A stretch of DNA of 15,976 nucleotides from Bacteroidota bacterium (lineage in GTDB: Bacteria > Bacteroidota > Bacteroidia > Flavobacteriales_F > PHOS-HE28), in NCBI GenBank assembly GCA_023430945.1, contig JAEYYE010000063.1, positions 1 to 15,976 of the forward strand, written 5' to 3'. The notes under the pieces were generated by a model. It was not told the DNA's origin. It made no database searches and worked only from the letters and a program-made list of their open reading frames with translations. Positions within the stretch are counted from its first letter, which is position 1. Each line of letters starts with the position of its first letter. The translations under genes and the position numbers were made by a program. Positions 1 through 5,749 of the stretch are shown piece by piece.

Positions 1-58
1 GCCATGATCTGATCATCGGGTGCCGGGCTGGATTATCTTGGCGGTTATTGATCATAGC

Positions 59-505
59 ATGAAGAATATACTTGTAGCGATCGACTTTTCCGCAGAGACC
101 GATCGTGTGATCGGTATCGCCTCCACAGTTGCGCGCGGTACCGGCGCGAAGCTTTGGATGGTGCATGTGGCCGCGCCCGATCCGGATTTCGTTGGTTTCG
201 ATACGGGACCACGTTACGTGCGCGAGCAACGGGCCGAAGTATTGCGCGAAGAGCACACGGCGATCCAGCAACTCGCCCAGCAGGTGAAAATGTCCGGTCT
301 GGAATGCGATGGCCTGCTCATACAAGGCTCCACCACCGAGACCCTGCTCGAAGAGATCGAAAGGCTCGGTGCGGACATGATCATCATGGGTTCACATGGA
401 AAGACCGGTCTTTTCAAGGCGTTCGTGGGCAGCGTGAGCGAACAAGTGCTTCGAGACAGCCGTGTGCCGGTCCTGATCGTGCCCTCGTTGGAGCGCAACA
501 AATGA
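59..505 (+). CDS. Universal stress protein, UspA family, ATP-binding type
   Basis: A 148-residue single-domain Usp protein, presumably cytosolic. It opens with the typical first strand MKNILVAIDFS; Asp9 is the usual nucleotide-contacting acid. The ATP-binding signature G-x2-G-x9-G-S is intact at residues 111-125 (GSHG, then nine residues, then GS), so it should belong to the ATP-binding rather than the UspA-like non-binding class. It ends with the standard PVLIVP strand. The ATG at 59 is chosen over a GTG at 20 because the family starts directly before this strand. No Shine-Dalgarno is visible; a poor -7-like word TATCTTGG lies at 34-41. The stop overlaps the start of the next gene by four bases, so the two are probably translated together. 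Family certain; the specific stress role is not readable. Confidence 0.93.
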   Translation: MKNILVAIDFSAETDRVIGIASTVARGTGAKLWMVHVAAPDPDFVGFDTGPRYVREQRAEVLREEHTAIQQLAQQVKMSGLECDGLLIQGSTTETLLEEIERLGADMIIMGSHGKTGLFKAFVGSVSEQVLRDSRVPVLIVPSLERNK

Positions 506-1641
506 TCATCTCAAAATTGGATCTGATGCTGAAGAATTTCGCTGCTATCGGGATCTGGATCGTTCTGAACGGATCGGTCTGCGTGCCAAGCGTACCCGGT
601 GGTTCACCAGAATTATCCGATATCATTCTACCCGAAGGATTCACGATCTCGATCTATGCCGATGAGGTGAAGAACGCACGCGCGATGTGCTGGGGCGATA
701 AAGGCACCTTGTTCGTTGGATCGCGATCGGCGGGGATCGTGCATGCGTTGCGCGATACCGATAACGATGGCCGGATCGATGAGAAGAAAGTGATCGCGCG
801 CGACCTGAACATGCCCGCCGGCGTGGCTTTCCGCGATGGCGATCTTTATGTGAGCGCGGTGGATCGTATCGTTCGCCTGCGCGCTATCGAAGATCATCTC
901 TCCGATCCTCCGAAACCCGAGACCGTGATCCAAGGCTATCCTTCTGAAACACATCACGGCTGGAAGTTCATCGCTTTCGGCCCGGATGGATACTTGTATG
1001 TTCCGGTCGGTGCGCCATGCAACATCTGCAAGTCAGATGATGAGATCTTCTCAACGATAACCAAAGTGAGGCCCGATGGTTCCGATCGGCAGATCGTTGC
1101 GCATGGAGTGCGCAACACGGTCGGCTTTGACTGGCACCCGGAAACCGATGTGCTCTGGTTCACCGAGAATGGCCGCGATTGGCTGGGCGATGATCTTCCG
1201 CCGTGCGAACTCAACCGGCTCGATCGCCCGGGATCGCATTTCGGATTTCCCTTCTGCCATGGCCGTGAAATTCCCGATCCGGAATTCGGCAAGGAGCGCG
1301 CCTGTTCCGAATTCGTTCCACCGGTGCTGGAAATGGGCGCTCACACGGCTCCGCTCGGCATGCGTTTCTACCGCGGGGGCCAGTTCCCTGAGAAGTACCG
1401 GAATGCGATCTTCATCGCACAGCACGGTAGCTGGAATCGTAGCACACCGATCGGCTACCAGGTGATCGTGGCTTTTCCGCAGGAAGATGGATCGGTGAAG
1501 AGCGAGGTGTTCGCCGAAGGATGGTTGAAAGGAGCGAAAGCGACCGGAAGACCGGTGGATGTGCTGGAAATGCCCGATGGCTCGCTGCTCGTGAGCGACG
1601 ATGATGCGGACATGATCTACCGGATCAGTTACGCGGATTGA
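502..1641 (+). CDS. Exported PQQ-dependent sugar/sorbosone dehydrogenase-type beta-propeller
   Basis: A 379-residue protein of the soluble glucose/sorbosone dehydrogenase family. Residues 1 to about 27 are a hydrophobic export signal; Cys27 lacks a proper lipobox, so a periplasmic soluble form is more likely than a lipoprotein. Family marks: ILPEGFTISIYADEV at the start of the propeller, an EF-hand-like calcium loop DTDNDGRID at 85-93, HHGW at 151-154 (the region of the catalytic His in soluble PQQ glucose dehydrogenase), the Cys pair GAPCNIC near 171-176, TENGRDWLGDD near 221-231, and QHGSWNRS near 307-314. By family knowledge it would oxidise an aldose or related compound using PQQ; the substrate cannot be read, and no PQQ biosynthesis gene lies in the window. 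Its ATG shares the sequence ATGA with the stress-protein stop. The last 13 bases overlap the convergent PAP2 gene. Confidence 0.9.
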   Translation: MIISKLDLMLKNFAAIGIWIVLNGSVCVPSVPGGSPELSDIILPEGFTISIYADEVKNARAMCWGDKGTLFVGSRSAGIVHALRDTDNDGRIDEKKVIARDLNMPAGVAFRDGDLYVSAVDRIVRLRAIEDHLSDPPKPETVIQGYPSETHHGWKFIAFGPDGYLYVPVGAPCNICKSDDEIFSTITKVRPDGSDRQIVAHGVRNTVGFDWHPETDVLWFTENGRDWLGDDLPPCELNRLDRPGSHFGFPFCHGREIPDPEFGKERACSEFVPPVLEMGAHTAPLGMRFYRGGQFPEKYRNAIFIAQHGSWNRSTPIGYQVIVAFPQEDGSVKSEVFAEGWLKGAKATGRPVDVLEMPDGSLLVSDDDADMIYRISYAD

Positions 1642-2294
1642 CGGGCCTTCCTGCGGAACGGTCTCCGATCGAAGCGTTGATCCGTCGCGCGCGGACCTTT
1701 ATAGAGAAGCAGATAAAAAATGCTTGCGGTCGCCGTTCCGATCAACGAGCCGGCTGCGATATCCTCCATGAAATGCTGCGAGAGATATACGCGGCTGAAA
1801 GCAAGCAACGCTGCCAGCAGGGCCAGCGGGATCGACCACCGCGTTCTTCCGGCGATCACCACCAGCGCAAGGCACATGCTGAACGCACAAGTTGCATGTC
1901 CGCTGGGAAAACTGAAGTGATGGTTCATTTCGATCCCGATCACCCACCCCATTTCACCCAACTCGTCCTTGTGCATGAAAGGCCGGTCCCATGAATCGAA
2001 GATCATTCGCTTCAGGAATTGTACGATCAGCGCACTGATGCCCGTGCTCAAACCCATCATCAGAAATGATCGAAGATCCTTGAAAAGCAGCAGCGCGATC
2101 GAAACGATCACCGGAACCCAGCCATCGGCGAGATGCGTGGCCCAACTGAAGAAGACATCCGCGCCTGGAGTATGGTGCTGGTTCAGCCAGGCATGCAGCG
2201 GGAATTTCTCCTGCTGGTAGATCAGGATCAGCGCGGGCAGGATCAGCAGCAGGGTCGTGATCAGGAAGATGGCCACCGCCCGCGCTCGCTGCAT
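1629..2294 (-). CDS. PAP2-family integral membrane phosphatase
   Basis: A 221-residue membrane protein of the type 2 phosphatidic acid phosphatase superfamily. Several hydrophobic segments are visible (about 7-26, 58-71, 78-94, 137-148, 153-166, 181-197), with a basic tail. Two of the three catalytic motifs are exact: PSGH at 130-133, and S-R-x5-H-x3-D at 167-178 (Arg168, His174, Asp178). The first motif is loose: Lys95 is eight rather than six residues before Arg104-Pro105. By family knowledge it removes a phosphate from a lipid phosphate or diphosphate such as undecaprenyl diphosphate, facing the periplasm; the substrate is not determined. The ATG at 2294 directly precedes a basic residue and the first hydrophobic segment. 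Its stop lies inside the 3' end of the convergent propeller gene. The 5' region is shared with the divergent alkyltransferase gene. Confidence 0.9.
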   Translation of the reverse strand: MQRARAVAIFLITTLLLILPALILIYQQEKFPLHAWLNQHHTPGADVFFSWATHLADGWVPVIVSIALLLFKDLRSFLMMGLSTGISALIVQFLKRMIFDSWDRPFMHKDELGEMGWVIGIEMNHHFSFPSGHATCAFSMCLALVVIAGRTRWSIPLALLAALLAFSRVYLSQHFMEDIAAGSLIGTATASIFYLLLYKGPRATDQRFDRRPFRRKARQSA

Positions 2295-2337
2295 GCGGCG
2301 AAATTATGGACCGATCTCCGGCGGATAGGAACATGAT

Positions 2338-2345
2338 CAACTTTG
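2338..2345 (+). promoter_or_regulatory. Possible -7 box CAACTTTG for the alkyltransferase-paaI-paaJ run
   Basis: CAACTTTG matches the Bacteroidota -7 consensus TAnnTTTG at all but the first base, and like the better boxes in this window it is followed by C (TTTGC). Transcription from here would start near 2352, just before the TTG at 2364. No TTTG lies 19 bases upstream, so this is only a candidate. Confidence 0.3.
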
Positions 2346-2363
2346 CACCGAGATCGAGATCCA

Positions 2364-2870
2364 TTGGGGCCGTATCACATCACACTTCATTCGCCGATCG
2401 GCAGCATCTGGCTGCACGGTGACCATGAGCGGATCAACGCTCTTCAATTCACTGGGCCGCCATCCGGCGGATCGGGTTCGCCTTTGCATCACGAAGCAGC
2501 GCGCCAGCTCGAAGCTTATTTCTCAGGCAGGTTGAAGGAATTCGATCTTCCATTGGATCTAAAAGGAACAGATCTTCAACTGAAGGTATGGTCGGTGCTT
2601 TCATCGATCCCGATCGGATCGACCCTTACATACGGAAAGATCGCGGAGGAATTCGGCGGCAATTCCTTCGCCCGCGCGATCGGTTCGGCCTGCGGATCGA
2701 ATCCGATCCCGATCATCGTTCCTTGTCACCGCGTGATCGCTTCCAATGGAAAACTCACCGGCTACATCGGAGGTTTGGATCGGAAACGCTGGCTGCTTCA
2801 GCATGAAGGAGCGATCCAACGACCGGATCCGGAATTATTCCCGATCGGCGAGGATACCTTTACGGCGTAG
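2364..2870 (+). CDS. ogt: Methylated-DNA--protein-cysteine S-methyltransferase (O6-alkylguanine repair)
   Basis: A DNA-repair suicide enzyme that moves the alkyl group from O6-alkylguanine onto its own cysteine. The active site PCHRV is intact, with the acceptor Cys codon at 2724-2726, followed by the family hallmark GKLTGYIGGLDRKRWLLQHE. The helix-turn-helix part (KVWSVLSSIPIGSTLTYGKIAE, then the arginine-finger segment ARAIGSACGSNP) is complete. At about 168 residues it is the normal length for the single-domain Ogt form, with no Ada-type regulatory domain. The start is uncertain: there is no ATG, and TTG codons at 2343 and 2364 are both in frame. I prefer 2364 because the family begins within a few residues of YHITLHSPIG and because 2343 overlaps a possible promoter box. 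Its TAG abuts the ATG of paaI with no gap, indicating an operon with phenylacetate-type genes. Confidence 0.92.
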   Translation: MGPYHITLHSPIGSIWLHGDHERINALQFTGPPSGGSGSPLHHEAARQLEAYFSGRLKEFDLPLDLKGTDLQLKVWSVLSSIPIGSTLTYGKIAEEFGGNSFARAIGSACGSNPIPIIVPCHRVIASNGKLTGYIGGLDRKRWLLQHEGAIQRPDPELFPIGEDTFTA

Positions 2871-3308
2871 ATGGATCCGCAGGAACTTGCCGAACGTGTT
2901 GTAGCGCGCATGTACGACAACGATCCGTTCAGCAAATGGCTCGGCATCGAACGGGAGCACATTGCTCCGGGAGAATGTGTTCTCACTTTGACAGTGACCA
3001 ATGAGATGCTGAACGGTTTCGAGATCGCGCATGGCGGGATCGCCTATTCGCTGGCGGATAGTTGTCTCGCATTCGCATCGAATAGCCATGGTATCCAGAG
3101 CGTTTCAATTGAAACATCGATCAGCCATACACGTCCGGTGAGGAAAGGCGATCGGCTCACTGCACGTTCGGAGGAAAAGAACCTTTCCAACCGGATCGGC
3201 ATCTACCATATATCGATCACCGATCAGAGCGAACGGATCGTGGCGTTGTTCAAAGGAACTGTTTTTCGCACCGGAAAGCCCTGGTTCCCCGAAGAAGAGA
3301 AGAAATGA
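2871..3308 (+). CDS. paaI: PaaI-type hotdog-fold acyl-CoA thioesterase
   Basis: A 145-residue thioesterase with the hotdog fold. The core NGFEIAHGGIAYSLADSCLAFASN matches PaaI: HGG at 54-56 and Asp63 are in the places of the oxyanion-helix motif and the catalytic acid. The second half, VSIETSISHTRPVRKGDRLTA, is also typical. By family knowledge PaaI hydrolyses ring-hydroxylated or stalled phenylacetyl-CoA intermediates to free CoA during aerobic phenylacetate breakdown. The start follows the preceding stop with no gap, and its stop overlaps the thiolase ATG (shared ATGA). The neighbouring thiolase supports the phenylacetate assignment, but the ring epoxidase and ring-opening genes are absent from the window. 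Confidence 0.88.
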   Translation: MDPQELAERVVARMYDNDPFSKWLGIEREHIAPGECVLTLTVTNEMLNGFEIAHGGIAYSLADSCLAFASNSHGIQSVSIETSISHTRPVRKGDRLTARSEEKNLSNRIGIYHISITDQSERIVALFKGTVFRTGKPWFPEEEKK

Positions 3309-4510
3309 AGGCAGCATACATAGTTGATGCGATCCGAACACCGATCGGTAATTTCACCGGCAGTCTGGCCCCAGTGCGTGCCGATGATCTGGCAGCACAT
3401 GTGATAAAAGCATTGCTCGATCGACACCCGCAACTCGATCCGGCAGCCATTGATGACGTGATCTTGGGTTGTGCCAACCAGGCTGGCGAGGACAATCGCA
3501 ACGTGGCGCGCATGGCGCTATTGCTCGCGGGTATGCCGGTGAACGTGCCGGGTGAAACGGTGAACCGGCTTTGCGCTTCCGGCATGAGCGCTGTTGTTGG
3601 CGCCGCCCGGGCGATCGCCGCGGATCAGGGCGATCTGTTCATTGCAGGCGGTGTTGAGCATATGACGCGTGGTCCCTGGGTGATGAGCAAGACAAGCACG
3701 CCCTATGGCCGCGATATGCAGCTTTACGACAGCAGTTTCGGCTGGCGATTCGTCAATCCGAAGATGAAGGAGCAGTATGGCACCGATGCCATGGGCGAGA
3801 CCGCTGAGAACCTTCTGGAAGTGAATGCCATAAGCCGCGAGGATCAGGATCGGTTCGCGCTTGCGAGCCAGAAGAAGGCAGCTGCTGCGCGTGAGAACGG
3901 GCGCTTCGCGAAGGAGATCGTGGCCGTTCCGATCCCCCAGAAGAAAGGCGATCCATTCCTCTTTGCGCAGGATGAATTCATAAAGCCGGGTTCCACCATG
4001 GAAATTCTGGCCGGGCTGAAACCCGCGTTCCGCAAGGGTGGAACCGTAACTGCGGGCAATTCCAGCGGACTGAACGATGGCGCCGCAGCGGTTCTGGTGG
4101 CAGGCGAAAAGGCGATCGGCCAGCATGGCTTGAAACCACTCGCCCGGATCATAACCAGCGCCGTGGTCGGCGTGGAACCGCGTGTTATGGGGATCGGCCC
4201 GGTGAAGGCTGTTCAACTTGCGCTGCAACGCGCAGGTCTCACGCTGGATCAAATGGACGTGATCGAACTGAACGAAGCGTTCGCCGCACAAGTGCTCAGC
4301 TGCACCCGCAGTCTCGGTCTTGCTGATGATGATCCACGGATCAATCCCAACGGCGGGGCGATCGCACTTGGCCACCCGCTCGGCATGAGCGGTGCGCGAT
4401 TGCTGCAAACGGCGGCACTTCAATTGCACGCAACGGGCGGTCGTTCTGCCCTGTGTACCATGTGCGTTGGCGTTGGCCAGGGCTATGCGACGATCCTTGA
4501 AAGGGCATGA
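3305..4510 (+). CDS. paaJ: Acetyl-CoA acyltransferase, 3-oxoadipyl-CoA thiolase type
   Basis: A full-length 401-residue degradative thiolase, the usual size for PaaJ/PcaF. It starts with the family opening KAAYIVDAIRTPIGNFTGSL. The acyl-accepting Cys90 lies in NRLCASGM, the general-base His357 in GGAIALGHPLGMSG, and the second Cys387 in LCTMCVGVGQG, so the catalytic set is complete. NEAFAAQ and GVEHMTRGPWVMSK are also as expected for the oxoadipyl-CoA branch. By family knowledge it cleaves 3-oxoadipyl-CoA (and the dehydro-suberyl analogue) with CoA, releasing acetyl-CoA at the end of phenylacetate or beta-ketoadipate catabolism. Its ATG shares four bases with the paaI stop. The adjacent paaI favours PaaJ over a generic fatty-acid thiolase, though a plain acetyl-CoA acetyltransferase cannot be excluded from sequence alone. 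Confidence 0.88.
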   Translation: MKAAYIVDAIRTPIGNFTGSLAPVRADDLAAHVIKALLDRHPQLDPAAIDDVILGCANQAGEDNRNVARMALLLAGMPVNVPGETVNRLCASGMSAVVGAARAIAADQGDLFIAGGVEHMTRGPWVMSKTSTPYGRDMQLYDSSFGWRFVNPKMKEQYGTDAMGETAENLLEVNAISREDQDRFALASQKKAAAARENGRFAKEIVAVPIPQKKGDPFLFAQDEFIKPGSTMEILAGLKPAFRKGGTVTAGNSSGLNDGAAAVLVAGEKAIGQHGLKPLARIITSAVVGVEPRVMGIGPVKAVQLALQRAGLTLDQMDVIELNEAFAAQVLSCTRSLGLADDDPRINPNGGAIALGHPLGMSGARLLQTAALQLHATGGRSALCTMCVGVGQGYATILERA

Positions 4511-4538
4511 GGATCGCCCATTGCTATCGATCGGATGA

Positions 4539-4546
4539 TAAGTTTG
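4539..4546 (+). promoter_or_regulatory. Bacteroidota -7 promoter box TAAGTTTG for the DUF1801 gene
   Basis: TAAGTTTG is an exact match to TAnnTTTG. A TTG at 4521-4523 could be the upstream element, but the 15-base spacer is shorter than the usual 19 or so. The expected transcription start is near 4552, leaving a leader of about 15 bases before the ATG at 4567. Confidence 0.55.
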
Positions 4547-4566
4547 GTGCCCATTTTTGAATAGTC

Positions 4567-5166
4567 ATGCAAGCGCAGGAGCAGATCAATCTATATATCG
4601 CCGAGCAGCCTGAATGGCAGCGAAAACTGTTGGTCAGGCTACGCCAGCTCATCCATTCCACCGACGAGAAGATCGAAGAGACCTGGAAGTGGAACAGCCC
4701 GCATTTCGAGTACAAGGGGATCATGATCGGCATGCACGGTTTCAAGAAATTCGTGGGTGTGTGGTTCCACAAGGGTTCCCTCCTGAAGGACACCCATGGT
4801 CTTTTCGAAGCGGTGGAAAAACCGGATGAGAAGGGCAACCGATCCTATAAGATCCACGAAGGTGAGCAGATCAATGAGAAAGCATTCGTGGACCTGGTGA
4901 AACAGGCGATCAAATTGAACGAGGCCGGAACGAAACTCACCGAAGCACGAACGCGCAAGGCCCTGGTGGTGCCGCCCGAACTCGAGAACGTTCTGAAGAA
5001 GGACGATCAGGCCTGGGCCCATTGGGAGAAATTCAACTACAGCCATAAGAAGGAATACGTGGAATGGGTCACCGATGCCAGGCAGGAGGAAACGCGCAAA
5101 CGACGCATCGCGCAGGCCCTCGAAATGATCCGCGAAGGACAGGGCAAGGAGGACAAATACCGTTGA
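4567..5166 (+). CDS. DUF1801 / YdeI-OmpD-associated family protein
   Basis: A 199-residue cytosolic protein with two recognisable parts. Residues 1 to about 120 are a DUF1801-like domain (EWQRKLLVRLRQLIHS, then the hallmark ETWKWNSPHFEYKG at 38-51 and IMIGMHGFKKFVGVWFHKG), of the frataxin-like fold known from YdhG-type proteins. Residues about 150-192 match the C-terminal helical module of YdeI/OmpD-associated proteins (FNYSHKKEYVEWVTDARQ, EETRKRRIAQALEMI). The biochemical role is unknown; some relatives are annotated as iron chaperones or peptide/bacteriocin protection proteins, which I cannot confirm here. It has its own promoter box at 4539. The last Arg codon and the stop fall inside the first unit of a 7-bp tandem repeat, so the repeat starts exactly at the gene's end. 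Confidence 0.85.
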   Translation: MQAQEQINLYIAEQPEWQRKLLVRLRQLIHSTDEKIEETWKWNSPHFEYKGIMIGMHGFKKFVGVWFHKGSLLKDTHGLFEAVEKPDEKGNRSYKIHEGEQINEKAFVDLVKQAIKLNEAGTKLTEARTRKALVVPPELENVLKKDDQAWAHWEKFNYSHKKEYVEWVTDARQEETRKRRIAQALEMIREGQGKEDKYR

Positions 5167-5239
5167 AGGTTGGAGGTTGAAGGTTGAAGGTTGAAGGTTG
5201 AAGGTTGGAGGTTGGAGGTTGAAGGTTGAAGGCTGAAAT
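5163..5239 (+). repeat. Heptanucleotide tandem array, ten units of TTGAAGG/TTGGAGG
   Basis: Starting at 5163 the units are A B A A A A B B A A, where A is TTGAAGG and B is TTGGAGG, followed by a decayed eleventh unit CTGAAAT at 5233-5239. All ten units keep the register exactly and differ only at one site (A/G). The first unit overlaps the stop codon of the DUF1801 gene. Heptamer arrays of this kind (read on the other strand as CCTTCAA) occur in intergenic DNA of Bacteroidota. Copy number can be expected to vary by slippage. Confidence 0.95.
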
Positions 5240-5262
5240 CATCCTGGGCGGAGTCGAAGGAT
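5240..5262. repeat. REP-like palindromic word next to the heptamer array
   Basis: The segment contains CCTGGGCGGAGTCGAAGG flanked by ATCCT at 5241-5245 and its complement AGGAT at 5258-5262, giving an imperfect hairpin. I recall a near-identical word (CCTGAGCGGAGTCGAAGG) as a dispersed intergenic repeat in many bacterial genomes; here one base differs. Two ACTCGCY units follow at 5275-5288. It can only be confirmed as dispersed by looking at the rest of the genome. Confidence 0.5.
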
Positions 5263-5293
5263 TGGTACTTGCAAACTCGCCACTCGCTTTGAA

Positions 5294-5324
5294 TTTGTAG
5301 TTCCGATCCTGCTGCTTACCTTTG
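5294..5324 (+). promoter_or_regulatory. Complete Bacteroidota promoter for rpmE2
   Basis: TTTG at 5294-5297 and TACCTTTG at 5317-5324 are separated by exactly 19 bases, matching the Bacteroidota -33/-7 arrangement (TTTG, about 19, TAnnTTTG). This is the best complete promoter in the window. Transcription would start near 5330, giving a short leader of about 15 bases before the ATG at 5345. Confidence 0.8.
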
Positions 5325-5344
5325 CCGCCCCAACGGAAATTGAG

Positions 5345-5623
5345 ATGAAAAAGGATATCCATCCCACGAACTACCGCATGGTGATCTTCAAGGACATGTC
5401 CAACGATCACACGTTCATGGGCCGTAGCTGCGCCAATACCAAGGATACCATCCAGTGGGAAGATGGCAATGAGTATCCCCTGATCAAGCTCGATATCAGC
5501 TACACCTCACATCCGTTCTACACCGGAAAGATGATGCTGATCGATACCGCCGGCCGTGTGGACAAGTTCAAGAAGCGTTACGCACGCCACACCAACAAGC
5601 CAGAAGCGCCGAAAGGCGAGTGA
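5345..5623 (+). CDS. rpmE2: 50S ribosomal protein L31, type B
   Basis: A 92-residue ribosomal protein of the large subunit. MKKDIHPTNYRMVIFKDMSNDHTF, then SYTSHPFYTGKMMLIDTAGRVDKFKKRY, is the type B L31 pattern. The zinc-binding CxxC pair of type A is missing (only one Cys, residue 29), so this is the zinc-independent form. In Bacteroidota this is usually the standing L31 rather than a zinc-starvation substitute; no Zur-like operator is evident. It stands alone, with its own promoter at 5294-5324 and an intrinsic terminator at 5648. The A-rich leader without Shine-Dalgarno is normal for the phylum. Confidence 0.96.
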   Translation: MKKDIHPTNYRMVIFKDMSNDHTFMGRSCANTKDTIQWEDGNEYPLIKLDISYTSHPFYTGKMMLIDTAGRVDKFKKRYARHTNKPEAPKGE

Positions 5624-5647
5624 TCGGCCGAACGAAGCGAAATTTCC

Positions 5648-5676
5648 AGCCCCGGAACTTCCGGGGCTTTTTCTTT
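5648..5676 (+). terminator. Intrinsic terminator after rpmE2
   Basis: An 8-bp GC-rich stem, AGCCCCGG at 5648-5655 pairing with CCGGGGCT at 5661-5668, with loop AACTT, followed by a T-rich tract (TTTTCTTTT). It lies 25 bases after the rpmE2 stop. The stem is nearly the same as that of the terminator at 14797. Confidence 0.9.
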
Positions 5677-5735
5677 TCATTCAACCATCGGTGCGCAATG
5701 ATCCATCCGCAGATCCGTACTTCAACCTGATCGGC

Positions 5736-5743
5736 CATCTTTG
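5736..5743 (+). promoter_or_regulatory. Likely -7 box CATCTTTG for the beta-helix lipoprotein
   Basis: CATCTTTG differs from TAnnTTTG only in the first base. The surrounding word GATCGGCyATCTTTGCAGCC occurs again at 8331 in front of the ferredoxin, where the box is the exact TATCTTTG. The predicted transcription start falls at about the TTG at 5750, implying a very short or absent leader. Confidence 0.5.
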
Positions 5744-5749
5744 CAGCCC

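Noticed and set aside
154..501. Upstream in-frame extension of the propeller gene through the stress-protein gene
   Set aside because: The signal peptide begins at the ATG at 502, and the upstream codons are an out-of-frame reading of the Usp gene.
2299..2306. Minus-strand -7-like box TAATTTCG for the PAP2 gene
   Set aside because: One base off consensus and only five bases from the ATG, so transcription would begin inside the gene; no -33 element at the right distance.
3518..4429. A 303-codon open frame on the minus strand inside the thiolase gene
   Set aside because: It is fully antisense to paaJ, whose catalytic residues are all in place, and its translation shows no domain or membrane pattern. 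Long antisense frames are expected with this base composition.
5163..5239. Possible CRISPR-like array
   Set aside because: The units are 7 bp with no spacers, so it is a simple tandem repeat.
5069..5410. Minus-strand frame with a repeated NLQPPT/S-type peptide
   Set aside because: The peptide repeat is only the translation of the 7-bp tandem array (21 bases give seven residues); no gene marks support it.
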